Source: Variovorax sp. JS1663
GTDB taxonomy: Bacteria > Pseudomonadota > Gammaproteobacteria > Burkholderiales > Burkholderiaceae_C
DNA: 64,000 nucleotides
Reading direction: 5' to 3'
Assembly (NCBI RefSeq): GCF_002157355.1
Contig: NZ_LYMK01000006.1
Span: 1-64,000, forward strand
Part shown: piece after piece, positions 44,701 to 53,200 of the stretch
Numbering within the stretch: the first letter of the stretch is position 1
How the letters are laid out: each line of letters begins with the position of its first letter
Notes under the pieces: generated by a model
Databases searched by the model: none
Told to the model about the DNA's origin: nothing
What the model saw: only the letters and a program-made list of their open reading frames with translations
Made by a program: the position numbers and the translations under genes

Positions 44701-45860
44701 GACTGCTTCACCTGGTCCCCTCCGTCGATCCCCAGGGCGGAGGCGTCATCGAGGGAGTGCGGCGCGTCCAGGAGGCGCTGGCCGCCCAGGGACACACCGG
44801 CGACCTCGTCAGCCTGGATGATCCCCAGCACCCCTGCGTCGCCGCCCATCCGGGACCGGTGGTTGCGACCGGCCCGTCCTCCGTCGGCAGCTACATGTAC
44901 AACGAGCGCCTGCTGCCCTGGCTGAAGGCGCATGCCGGCGGCTACGACGCCGTCATCGTCAACGGCCTCTGGCAGTACATCGGCTTCGCCGCCTGGCGCG
45001 CCCTGCATGCTTCGCGCACGCCCTACTTCGTCTACAGCCACGGCATGCTGGACCCGTGGTTCAAGCGCCGCTACCCCCTCAAGCACCTGAAGAAGTGGCT
45101 CTACTGGCCCTGGGGCGAATACCGCGTGCTGCGCGACGCCGCCGCGGTGGTCTTCACCTGCGAGGAGGAGCGCCTGCTTGCCCGGCAATCGTTCTGGCTC
45201 TACCGCGCCCGCGAGGTGGTGGGCTCCTACGGAACCAGCGCGCCGCCGGACGAAGGGCCGCGCCAGGCGGAGGTGTTCTTCTCCGCCCTTCCTGCGCTGC
45301 GGAACAAGCGCGTGCTGCTCTTCCTCGGCCGCATCCACGAAAAGAAGGGCTGCGACCTGCTGATCGAGGCCTTCGCCCGCGTGGCGGCCCAGGCGCCCGA
45401 CGTGCACCTGGTGATGGCCGGCCCCGGCGACGAGGGCCTGACGCGCCAGCTTCAATCCCGCGCCCAGAGCCTGGGCCTGGCCGATCGCATCAGCTGGCCG
45501 GGCATGCTGTCTGGCGACCTCAAGTGGGGCGCCTTCCATGCGTGCGAGGTCTTCTGTCTGCCCTCCCACCAGGAAAACTTCGGCATCGCCGTGGTGGAGG
45601 CGATGGCCTGCGGCCGCCCGGTGCTGATCAGCGACAAGGTCAACATCTGGCGCGAGATCGCCGAGGACCAGGCCGGCTTCGTCGAGCCCGACACGCTCGA
45701 AGGCACCACGGCGCTGCTCCAGCGCTGGCTGGCCGCGACGCCAGAAGCCCTCGATGCCATGCGCGGGGCCGCGAAGCGCTCCTTCGCGCAGCGCTTCCGC
45801 ATGGAGCAGGTGGCCTCGAAGCTCGTGGACATCATCCGCACCCACGCCCCGCCCCACTGA
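44697..45860 (+). CDS. Glycosyltransferase family 4
   Basis: The 387-residue GT-B enzyme starts RLLHLVPSVDPQGGGVIEGV. The C-terminal half carries LLFLGRIHEKKGCDLLIEAFA near 201-221 and the EX7E motif in HQENFGIAVVEAMACGRPVL near 294-313. It is a retaining glycosyltransferase, perhaps fucosyl or mannosyl, acting on the lipid-linked repeat unit in the cytoplasm. The GTG start overlaps the polymerase stop. Donor specificity is not readable. Confidence 0.9.
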   Translation: MRLLHLVPSVDPQGGGVIEGVRRVQEALAAQGHTGDLVSLDDPQHPCVAAHPGPVVATGPSSVGSYMYNERLLPWLKAHAGGYDAVIVNGLWQYIGFAAWRALHASRTPYFVYSHGMLDPWFKRRYPLKHLKKWLYWPWGEYRVLRDAAAVVFTCEEERLLARQSFWLYRAREVVGSYGTSAPPDEGPRQAEVFFSALPALRNKRVLLFLGRIHEKKGCDLLIEAFARVAAQAPDVHLVMAGPGDEGLTRQLQSRAQSLGLADRISWPGMLSGDLKWGAFHACEVFCLPSHQENFGIAVVEAMACGRPVLISDKVNIWREIAEDQAGFVEPDTLEGTTALLQRWLAATPEALDAMRGAAKRSFAQRFRMEQVASKLVDIIRTHAPPH

Positions 45861-45873
45861 GGCCTGCCGACAC

Positions 45874-47121
45874 ATGAAACTCCTCGTCTACGGCATCAAT
45901 TTCGCGCCGGAGCTCACCGGCATCGGCAAGTACACGGGGGAGATGGTCGCCTGGCTCGCCGCCCGCGGGCACGAGGTGCGCGTGGTGACGGCGCCGCCCT
46001 ACTACCCCGACTGGAAGGTCTGGCCCGGCTACCACGCAGGACGCTACGTCCAGCACGAATGGCAGGGCGCCCAGGTGGTGCGCACGCCGCTGTGGGTGCC
46101 TCGCAAGGTGACCGGCACCAAGCGGCTGCTGCACCTGGCGAGCTTCGCGCTCTCCAGCATCCCGGCCCTGCTGGCCCAATGGCACTGGAAGCCCGACGTG
46201 GTGTGGGTGACGGAGCCGCCGCTGTTCTGCACGCCCGGCGCGCTGGCCTTCGCGCGCCTGCGCTCGGCCAAGGCCTGGCTGCACATCCAGGACTACGAGG
46301 TGGATGCCGCCTTCGAGCTGGGCCTGCTCAAGGGCACCCGCACGCGTGCCTTCGTCGCAGCGGCAGAGCGCTGGCTGATGGCCCGCTTCGACCGCGTCTC
46401 CACGATCTCCCAGCGCATGCTCGAGCGCGCCCGGAGCAAGGGTACCGAGGACGCGCGGCTGGTCTCCTTGCCCAACTGGGCCGACGTCTCCGCCATCCAG
46501 CCGCTGCAGGGCCCGAGCCCGTACCGCGCCGAGCTCGGCATTCGTCCCGATGCGGTGGTGGCGCTCTATTCCGGCAACATGGGCGCCAAGCAGGGCCTGG
46601 AGCTGCTGGCCGAGATGGCCCTGATGCTGCGCGACCAGCCGGACCTGCAATTCGTGTTCTGCGGAAACGGCGCCGGTCGCGCCGACCTCATGAAGCGCTG
46701 CGAGGGGTTGCCCAACGTCCGCTTCCTCGACCTGCAGCCCGTCGAGCGCCTGGGCGACTTCCTGGGCCTGGCCGACATCCACCTGCTGCCCCAGCGCGCC
46801 GACGCGGCAGACCTGGTCATGCCCTCCAAGCTGACCGGCATGCTCAGCAGCGGCCGGCCGGTGGTGGCCGGCGCGCGCCCGGAGACCGAGCTCGGCAAGG
46901 TAACGGCCGAATGCGGCATCGCCGTGCCGCCGGACGATACCCGCGCCTTCGCGGACGCCGTGCTGGCGCTGGCCTCCCAGCCCGAGCGCCGGCGCGCGCT
47001 AGGCGTGCAGGCGCGCGCGGTGGCCGAGGCGCGCTTCGACCGCGACGCGGTGCTGGCCCAGTTCGAGCGCGACCTGCTGGCCTGCGTGGCCCGCGCCGAA
47101 CCGGCGCTCAGCCGGCGCTGA
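45874..47121 (+). CDS. wcaI: Glycosyltransferase, WcaI-like (colanic-acid type)
   Basis: The 415-residue protein starts MKLLVYGINFAPELTGIGKYTGEM, the hallmark of WcaI-type glycosyltransferases of colanic-acid-like clusters. The nucleotide-sugar half includes YSGNMGAKQGLELLAEMA and PSKLTGMLSSGRPVVAGA. WcaI is proposed to be a fucosyltransferase, which fits the presence of fcl. It lies 13 bases after the previous gene and is the last of the collinear series; the OLD-like gene follows after 58 bases. Confidence 0.87.
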   Translation: MKLLVYGINFAPELTGIGKYTGEMVAWLAARGHEVRVVTAPPYYPDWKVWPGYHAGRYVQHEWQGAQVVRTPLWVPRKVTGTKRLLHLASFALSSIPALLAQWHWKPDVVWVTEPPLFCTPGALAFARLRSAKAWLHIQDYEVDAAFELGLLKGTRTRAFVAAAERWLMARFDRVSTISQRMLERARSKGTEDARLVSLPNWADVSAIQPLQGPSPYRAELGIRPDAVVALYSGNMGAKQGLELLAEMALMLRDQPDLQFVFCGNGAGRADLMKRCEGLPNVRFLDLQPVERLGDFLGLADIHLLPQRADAADLVMPSKLTGMLSSGRPVVAGARPETELGKVTAECGIAVPPDDTRAFADAVLALASQPERRRALGVQARAVAEARFDRDAVLAQFERDLLACVARAEPALSRR

Positions 47122-47179
47122 AGCCATTCACGTTCGCCTTTTCGCGGACCGGCGTGCGTCGGCGGTTAAGCTTCTGGCC

Positions 47180-49003
47180 ATGCGTCTGCTGCACTACCTC
47201 GAGATCCAGAACTTCAAGCGCTTCGGCCAGCGCCAGCGGATCGTGCTGGACCATCCAGCCGTGCTCATAGGACCCAACAACTGCGGCAAGACCAGTGCCA
47301 TTCAGGCGCTGGCGCTGTGGTCGCAGGCGGTGCAGACCTGGTACGACGCCCGCAAGACTTCGTCCGCCAAGGAGCGCACGGCCACCTCGATGAACCGGCT
47401 GAATATCGTGTCGGTACCTGTGCAACGCACGCGCTTCTTCTGGCATAACACGCAGGTCCGAACAGGTAACAAGGACATCGCCTTAGTCATCACGGTGGGG
47501 CTCGAATTCAAGGGCGCAGTGCGGCCTCTGCCCATGCGATTCCGTAATCAAGGCGACGAATTGATCTATTGCACGCCGGACACGGCGGAGGCAATGGCCG
47601 ATCTGGAGTTGATTGCGCATGCAGCCGCCCTGAATGTGGAGTTGCTCTACCCGATGTCCGGGTTGGACACGGAGGAGCCAATTCTCCAGCCCGGGCGAGT
47701 CGACGTACTGCTGGGAGAAGGGCGTACCGCCAACGTACTGCGCAATCTCTGCTTGGCTGTTGTCAAATCGTCCCAGGAAGATTGGATGCGGGTCGTGGGT
47801 TTGATGAAACGCCTGTTCAACGTCGAGCTCGAGGCGCCACAGGAAACCGCACGCGGCACCATTGCCTTGCAGTATCGACAGCCTGGCGCAAAGGAAGCAC
47901 TGGAAATCTCTTCGGCTGGCCGTGGATTTCTGCAGATGCTGCTGGTGTTCGCCTACCTTTACTCGCACAAGGGAAGCGTCTTGCTGGTGGACGAACCCGA
48001 TGCTCATCTGGAAATCCTGCGCCAAAAGCAGGTGTACGTGCTGCTGCGCGACATCGCATCCGAAAACGGCTCACAGGTGGTGTTGGTGACGCACTCCGAA
48101 GTCATCCTCGACGAGGCGCTGGACAACAACCTGACGCTGCTTCTGGACGGCCAGGCTGACGACCTAGCTGGCCGAAAGGCCATCCGCAACAGTCTCAAGC
48201 ATTTTGGCGCGGACCACTATGTCAAGGCCCGTGAACGTGGCTACGTGTTGTACGTGGAGGGAGGCACGGACATCGACATGCTTCGCGCGCTTGCAGAGCG
48301 GTTGAATCATCCAGTCGCTCAAACGTGGGATGAGCGAATCAATTCCTTCTACGTGCAGAACAACTACCCAAGCCAAGGCACCAATGCCGAATTGGAGCGG
48401 GTAGAAGGCGGCTTCGGAATCACGCCTCGCGAACACTTCAATGGCTTGCGCAACCTGCTGCCAAAGCTGAAAGGCTTAGGTATCTTGGACAACGATGGGC
48501 GGGATCGCAGCGGGAGCGATGATGGTGCGCTGACCATCAGTTATTGGAAGCGCTACGAAGCAGAGAACTACTTCGTGACGCCGAGTCTTTTGCGCGACTA
48601 TGCCCGAATCCAGTACGCGGACATGGATCTATTCGGTGGGCATCAAGCGGAAATCGACGAAGTGCTGGATTCGCTGGTTCTGGAACAAGCCTTCGATGGA
48701 GCCACGGCCGACTTCGACACGTGGCGCAAGCTGCCGGAGGATGCGGCCCAATTGGTGTGGGTGAGCAAGACCGAACGGCGCAAGCTCAGTATTTTTGCCG
48801 AGGAGTTTTTCCGGCGCCTGGCACAACGACTCGGCGGTCCAATGCTGCTGAAAAAAGGCGAGTTGCATCGACTCGTCGCCCATTGCTCAGTCGCCTCCAT
48901 GACACCGGAGGTTGGCGAGAAGCTGGACATGTTGGCGGCGCTCTTCTCCCGCGCTGTGCCGCCTGAAGCTGTTGAAGAGGAAGACAAATCGCCGACACAA
49001 TAA
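47180..49003 (+). CDS. OLD-like ABC-type ATPase with C-terminal TOPRIM-like nuclease domain
   Basis: The 607-residue protein starts with the SMC/RecF-like N-terminus LEIQNFKRFG. Walker A is GPNNCGKT (31-38), the ABC signature is ISSAGRGFLQ (243-252), Walker B is VLLVDEPDAHLE (267-278) and the switch histidine is THSE near 304-307. The C-terminal part has TOPRIM motifs: Glu360 in YVEGGTD, and Asp437/Asp439 in LGILDNDGRD, then RYEAENYFVTPSLL. OLD-family proteins include phage P2 Old and Gabija GajA, and many act in phage defence; here no GajB-like helicase lies beside it, so it would be a stand-alone type. Sampled lines are 47-62% GC against 73% in the preceding gene, and codon use differs, consistent with acquisition. 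Confidence 0.75.
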   Translation: MRLLHYLEIQNFKRFGQRQRIVLDHPAVLIGPNNCGKTSAIQALALWSQAVQTWYDARKTSSAKERTATSMNRLNIVSVPVQRTRFFWHNTQVRTGNKDIALVITVGLEFKGAVRPLPMRFRNQGDELIYCTPDTAEAMADLELIAHAAALNVELLYPMSGLDTEEPILQPGRVDVLLGEGRTANVLRNLCLAVVKSSQEDWMRVVGLMKRLFNVELEAPQETARGTIALQYRQPGAKEALEISSAGRGFLQMLLVFAYLYSHKGSVLLVDEPDAHLEILRQKQVYVLLRDIASENGSQVVLVTHSEVILDEALDNNLTLLLDGQADDLAGRKAIRNSLKHFGADHYVKARERGYVLYVEGGTDIDMLRALAERLNHPVAQTWDERINSFYVQNNYPSQGTNAELERVEGGFGITPREHFNGLRNLLPKLKGLGILDNDGRDRSGSDDGALTISYWKRYEAENYFVTPSLLRDYARIQYADMDLFGGHQAEIDEVLDSLVLEQAFDGATADFDTWRKLPEDAAQLVWVSKTERRKLSIFAEEFFRRLAQRLGGPMLLKKGELHRLVAHCSVASMTPEVGEKLDMLAALFSRAVPPEAVEEEDKSPTQ

Positions 49004-49065
49004 GGCACGGCACCGCCTGGCTTGTCCTCAAGTCACGTGCCACGGCGTCAGTGAACGGAACCAAC

Positions 49066-49096
49066 AAAAAAAGCCGGGTCGCCCCGGCTTTTTTTT
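49066..49096. terminator. Bidirectional intrinsic terminator between OLD-like gene and wzc
   Basis: AAAAAAA-GCCGGG-TCGC-CCCGGC-TTTTTTTT: a perfect 6-base stem flanked by A and T runs. It serves both convergent genes. Confidence 0.9.
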
Positions 49097-49124
49097 CTTG
49101 CTTTTGTTCGTATCGACGTCGAGA

Positions 49125-51374
49125 TCACTGCTCTTCCGGCAGGATGCTCTCGTAGTTGTAGCTGGTGTAGCGGTAGCGCCCGTACTTGTACGGCGAGAAG
49201 CTGCGGCGGCCCAGATCCATCGCGTTCAGCAGCACGCCGGTTGCGGCCTTGCCGCCCATCGCGAGCCGGCGCGTGCTTTCGCGCAGCTCACCCATGGTGG
49301 ACTGATCGGCCCGCGCCACCAGCAGCACCGTGCCGGCATGGGCCGCCACCGTGGACGTGTCGGCTGCCACCAGCACCGGCGGCGTGTCGATGACGACCAG
49401 GTCGTACTGTTCGGACAGGCGCTCCAGCGTGGTCTTGAACGAATCCGACACCAGCAGTTCCGCCGGGTTCGGCGGCAGTTGCCCGGTGGCCAGGAAGTCG
49501 AGGTTGGGCACCACCTGGCGGTGCACCGTCTGCTGCACCGTCAAGCTGCCCGCGATCAGCTCCGACAGGCCGCCATGCCGCTGCAGGCCGAAGTATTGGT
49601 GCGTGTGGCCGCGCCGCAGGTCGGCGTCGATCAGCAGCGTGCGCTTGCCGGCAGCCGCCATCAGCGCAGCGAAGTTGGCCGTCACGAAGCTCTTGCCGAC
49701 GCCCGGCGTGGGGCCGCTGATCAACACGCGGTTGTTGGGCGATTCCAGCATCGCGAACTGCATCGCCGTGCGCAGGCTGCGCAGGCTCTCCACGGCCGGG
49801 TCGTCCGGGTTCTCGATGGCCAGCAGGCGCACGCCGGTCGCGCCGCTCAGGCGCCGCTTGGCGATCGCGGCCTGCGAGGGGCTCAGTGGAATGCTGGAGA
49901 ACACCGGCAGGCCGGTGTCGGCCTCCACTTCGTGCGGATCGCGCAGGCGCTGCTCGACGAAGGAGTTGCGGATGAAGGCCGCGACGATGCCGAGGAACAG
50001 GCCCAGCGCGAGCGCCGCGGCAATGATGACCTTCCTGTTCGGCTTCACCGGCGTGGTGGGCACGACCGCCTCGTCGAGCACCCGCACGTTGCCCACCTTG
50101 CCCTCTTTCACCAGGCGCAACTGCAGCGAGTTGTTCAGCAGTGATTGGTAGAGCTCGGTGTTGACCTTGACGTCGCGCTCCATGCGCACCGCTTCCTGCT
50201 GGATCGCCGGCAGGCCCTTGATGCGCTCCTGGATGGCGCCCATGTCGGACTTCAGCGCGGCGATCTGGTTGTCGAGCGTCTGCACCGCCGGGTGCGCCGA
50301 GGTGAAGCGCGCCTCCAGCTCGCGCCGGCGTTGCTGGGCATCCAGCAGTTTGGTCTGGCGATCGACCGACTGCCCCAGGATCAGCGCGGCTTCCTCGCCG
50401 AAGGCCACGGTGCCCTTCTGGTTGCGGTAGCGGTTGTAGACCTCTTCCGAGGCCTCCAGCTGCTTCTTGAAGAGCGGCAGCTGCACGTCGAGGAAGGCCA
50501 GGGTCTTCTGTGCCTCGGCCGCCTTGCGCTCGATGTTCTGCAGGACGTACTGCTCACCCACGGCATTGAGCACGCGCGTGAGCTTGAAGGGGTCGGTGTC
50601 CTGCAGCGAGACGTTGATGATCCCGGAGTTCTTGCCCCGCTCGGTCAGGACCAGGCTGGACTGAAGGCCGACGGTGGTCGGCAGCTTGGCGTAGCGATAG
50701 AGGTTGAACAGGGCGCCCGGCTTGCCCGCCAGCTGGTCGATCTTCAGCGTGATCGGGCCCTCGGGCGTGTCGGCCTTCAGCACCGTGCCTACCGTGCCGG
50801 TGAGCTGCTGCATGCCGGGAAAGTCCAGCGTGTACTGGTTGTCGGCCTTCGCGGTCACGGTGAACAGGCCGCCCTCCATCCGCGTGGGCACTTCGAACTG
50901 CGACACCGCAATGCGCTCGGTGCCCGACACGTAGCCGTCCAACCAGAGGAAGCCCGGATCCGACAGTCCGTTGGCGCGCCGGGCCAGCCAGCCGCCGATG
51001 TAAGGCACGTAGCGCGGACCGGAGACGATGTACAGCTTGGTCGCTTCCACCGCCTGGCCGGCGATCATGCGCGAGCGGATGATCTCGATCTCGGCCGTCG
51101 CCGGCGTCTTCACGTCCACCAGGCCGCCGGCCTCGCTGAGGATGCCCTTGCCGCCGGTCTCGGTGTCCTCGACCTGGACCACCATGTTCGATTCGTAGAC
51201 CGGACGCTCCAGGAAGGCGTAGGTCGCGCCGATCAGGAAGACCACCAGCGCGATCGCCAGGATCAGCCACTTGTTCGAGAGCAGGACGTCGATGTAACGC
51301 CCGATGTCGAGGTCTTCCTCGTCCGCCGCGCTCGTCGTGGAGGGGGTTGTTTTGGGAAGGATTGTGGAAGTCAT
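49125..51374 (-). CDS. wzc: Polysaccharide co-polymerase and tyrosine autokinase (Wzc type)
   Basis: The 749-residue protein has an N-terminal Wzz domain with membrane segments near 37-55 and 445-465, a long coiled periplasmic part, and a cytoplasmic BY-kinase. Walker A GPTPGVGKS lies near residue 550, Walker A'/B near TLLIDADLR and VVIDTPP. The C-terminus has a cluster of seven tyrosines within the last 25 residues (YKYGRYRYTSYNY), the autophosphorylation tail that Wzb would dephosphorylate. ATG at 51374 shares its A with the wzb stop (TGATG). It controls chain length and export with Wza. Confidence 0.94.
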   Translation of the reverse strand: MTSTILPKTTPSTTSAADEEDLDIGRYIDVLLSNKWLILAIALVVFLIGATYAFLERPVYESNMVVQVEDTETGGKGILSEAGGLVDVKTPATAEIEIIRSRMIAGQAVEATKLYIVSGPRYVPYIGGWLARRANGLSDPGFLWLDGYVSGTERIAVSQFEVPTRMEGGLFTVTAKADNQYTLDFPGMQQLTGTVGTVLKADTPEGPITLKIDQLAGKPGALFNLYRYAKLPTTVGLQSSLVLTERGKNSGIINVSLQDTDPFKLTRVLNAVGEQYVLQNIERKAAEAQKTLAFLDVQLPLFKKQLEASEEVYNRYRNQKGTVAFGEEAALILGQSVDRQTKLLDAQQRRRELEARFTSAHPAVQTLDNQIAALKSDMGAIQERIKGLPAIQQEAVRMERDVKVNTELYQSLLNNSLQLRLVKEGKVGNVRVLDEAVVPTTPVKPNRKVIIAAALALGLFLGIVAAFIRNSFVEQRLRDPHEVEADTGLPVFSSIPLSPSQAAIAKRRLSGATGVRLLAIENPDDPAVESLRSLRTAMQFAMLESPNNRVLISGPTPGVGKSFVTANFAALMAAAGKRTLLIDADLRRGHTHQYFGLQRHGGLSELIAGSLTVQQTVHRQVVPNLDFLATGQLPPNPAELLVSDSFKTTLERLSEQYDLVVIDTPPVLVAADTSTVAAHAGTVLLVARADQSTMGELRESTRRLAMGGKAATGVLLNAMDLGRRSFSPYKYGRYRYTSYNYESILPEEQ

Positions 51375-51817
51375 CAACTGGATACTCTAGAAATGCGTTG
51401 GGCCCACTGGCTCGCACCACCCTCGATGAGCGCGAGCGAGCGCTCGAAGACGCTGCGCTCCTCGCGGTAGGGATCGGGCACGTCCGCGTCGCTGAATTCA
51501 CAGAGGCGGAACACCTTGCCGGCGGCGAAGAGGTACCGGTCCTGGACCGCGCGGCGCTGCTCGCGGTCCATCACCAGGATCAGGTCGGCGCGCTGGCACA
51601 GATCGCGGTCCAGCTGCTGCGCCCGGTGCTGGTCGATGCGGATCCCGCGCGCCCGCAGCAATTCGCAGGCCGTCGGGTCGGCCGGCTGGCCCACCAGCGC
51701 TTGCAGCCCGGCCGAAGCCACCTGCACGCCCGGCAGCGCGGCCGACATCAGGCCCTGTGCCATCGGGCTGCGGCAGATGTTGCCGATGCACACGACAAGG
51801 ACATTGCGAATGGCCAC
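51374..51817 (-). CDS. wzb: Low-molecular-weight protein tyrosine phosphatase (Wzb type)
   Basis: The 147-residue phosphatase has the P-loop CIGNICRS (10-17) and the general-acid Asp in DVPDPY near 116-121. It would remove phosphate from the Wzc tail, cycling polymer assembly. The start is GTG at 51817, overlapping the wza stop by one base; no ATG fits. The wza-wzb-wzc order is standard. Confidence 0.94.
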   Translation of the reverse strand: MAIRNVLVVCIGNICRSPMAQGLMSAALPGVQVASAGLQALVGQPADPTACELLRARGIRIDQHRAQQLDRDLCQRADLILVMDREQRRAVQDRYLFAAGKVFRLCEFSDADVPDPYREERSVFERSLALIEGGASQWAQRISRVSS

Positions 51818-52977
51818 TATCTGCCGCTCCCGGTGCTGCGCGAACCCAGGTCGCGGTAAATGGTCGCGGTCGTGGCAGTGGGAAGGATCAGGCTGAGCAC
51901 GCGGTTCCACTGCACCAGCGGCACCGGGTCAACGTAGACCACGTCCTTCGGCCGGAGGTCGAAGCCGTTCGCCATCGCGATCGCCGTCGGCGTGCGGGCG
52001 TCCAGATGGAAGATCGACAGGCCGTTGCGCTCGCTGCGGATCACGTAGATCTGCCGCGGATTGGCGGTGCCGAGGTTGACGCCGCCGACCTCGGTCAGCG
52101 CGTCGTTCAGGCTGAGCCGGCCGTTGCGCATCAGCACGCCCGTCTGCACGTTCACTTCGCCCATCACCGTGACCTTGGCCTCGTCGCGGTTGCGAACCAT
52201 CACCAGGTCGCCGGATTTCAGCGGAATGCGGGTCGGATCGATCCCGGCCTCCGCCATGCTCATCAGGTCGAGCATATGGGTCTTGCCGTCACGCGTGAGC
52301 ATCACGGCGGAGCGGTCCCCGGTGGGCGCGAAGCCGCCGGCACGGTTGATCGCCTCGGCCAGCGTCATCGGGATGTCGGTGAAGACCTGCAGGCCCGGCG
52401 CCCGGACGTCGCCTTCGATGTAGGCGCGCTTGCTGCGGAAGGCCACGACGCGGACGCTGAGCTGCGGATCCTTGAACACCCGCGCGAGGCGCCGCACCAG
52501 GGTGGTCTCCAGTTCCTGGATCGTCATGCCGTCGACCTTGAGCTGGCCGACATAGGGGAAGCTCAGGTGCCCCGTGTTCGACACGATGAAACCCGGCGCC
52601 GGCGAGACGCTCGCCGGGTCTGCCACCGTGGTGGCGGGGATGCCGCTGAACACGATCTCGGGATGGTCGTAGACCACAATGCCCACCACATCGCCTGGAC
52701 CGATCTGATAGACCGGCGCTTCGCCCACCAGCGCACGCACTTCGGGCGACACGTTGTTGCCGACGGCGGCGCGCTGCTTGCGGATCAGCTCGGGCGTGAT
52801 CTCGGTGATGGCACCTGGCGGCGGCGCGTCGGCCTCCGACGTGGAGAAACCGGAGGGCGACACCGTGATGTCGGCATCGTTGCTCGCCGAACGAAAGCCC
52901 GGCGCCAGCGGGGCACATGCTTGTAACAGCAGCCCCACCGAAGCGAGCAAAGTGGCATGTAATAGAAAACGTTTCAA
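51817..52977 (-). CDS. wza: Outer-membrane polysaccharide export lipoprotein (Wza type)
   Basis: The 386-residue product has a lipoprotein signal with lipobox LLQAC (Cys21), a Poly_export domain (YQIGPGDVVGIVVYDHPE near 90-107) and SLBB domains (VRAPGLQVFTDIPMTLAEAINRAGG near 190-214, and a second repeat near 275-300). The C-terminal amphipathic helix (PLVQWNRVLSLILPT) would form the outer-membrane pore ring. It is the first gene of the export operon, with a candidate promoter and two palindromes upstream. Confidence 0.94.
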   Translation of the reverse strand: MKRFLLHATLLASVGLLLQACAPLAPGFRSASNDADITVSPSGFSTSEADAPPPGAITEITPELIRKQRAAVGNNVSPEVRALVGEAPVYQIGPGDVVGIVVYDHPEIVFSGIPATTVADPASVSPAPGFIVSNTGHLSFPYVGQLKVDGMTIQELETTLVRRLARVFKDPQLSVRVVAFRSKRAYIEGDVRAPGLQVFTDIPMTLAEAINRAGGFAPTGDRSAVMLTRDGKTHMLDLMSMAEAGIDPTRIPLKSGDLVMVRNRDEAKVTVMGEVNVQTGVLMRNGRLSLNDALTEVGGVNLGTANPRQIYVIRSERNGLSIFHLDARTPTAIAMANGFDLRPKDVVYVDPVPLVQWNRVLSLILPTATTATIYRDLGSRSTGSGR

Positions 52978-53018
52978 ACCCGACTCCGCGTCAATACCCT
53001 GAATGAATACTTTTGCAA

Positions 53019-53032
53019 ACAGTTACGACTGT
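53019..53032. promoter_or_regulatory. Palindrome overlapping the wza -10 region
   Basis: ACAGT-TACG-ACTGT is a perfect inverted repeat covering the -10 and likely start site of the wza promoter candidate, a suitable place for a repressor. Confidence 0.4.
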
Positions 53033-53056
53033 ACATCACCTGAAGCCCTGGGCCAA
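53028..53056 (-). promoter_or_regulatory. Candidate wza-wzb-wzc promoter
   Basis: On the minus strand TTGGCC (53051-53056) and TACAGT (53028-53033) are spaced by 17 bases, matching four of six consensus bases each. Expected start near 53021, about 45 bases before the wza ATG. The -35 is one arm of a second inverted repeat, GGCCAA-N8-TTGGCC at 53051-53070. Confidence 0.42.
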
Positions 53057-53129
53057 ATTCTTTCTTGGCCTAGAGCGTTGGGCAGAGTAAACGGGTGTGG
53101 CGTCATCCAGGGTAAGCATGCTCCTACAC

Positions 53130-53152
53130 GCCGCAGGCCGCACGCCTGCGGC
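53130..53152. repeat. Perfect 9-base inverted repeat
   Basis: GCCGCAGGC-CGCAC-GCCTGCGGC. It could form a strong hairpin downstream of hemY on the minus strand but has no T run; perhaps a weak terminator or a structural element. Confidence 0.5.
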
Positions 53153-53159
53153 ATGATCA

Positions 53160-53176
53160 GCTATCAAAAAGATAGC
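53160..53176. repeat. GCTATC-GATAGC palindrome
   Basis: GCTATC-AAAAA-GATAGC is a perfect 6-base inverted repeat, AT-rich in a GC-rich setting, 25 bases after the hemY stop. Its GCTAT/ATAGC core also appears at 35392-35408. Similar small palindromes are common between genes in Comamonadaceae, as far as I recall. Confidence 0.5.
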
Positions 53177-53200
53177 ATCCACCAACCGGACTAGGACTCT

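Noticed and set aside
47122..47179. Attachment site or transposon end before the OLD-like gene
   Set aside because: No direct repeat, inverted repeat or tRNA fragment could be matched between this gap and the 49004-49124 side, so no mobile-element boundary can be claimed.
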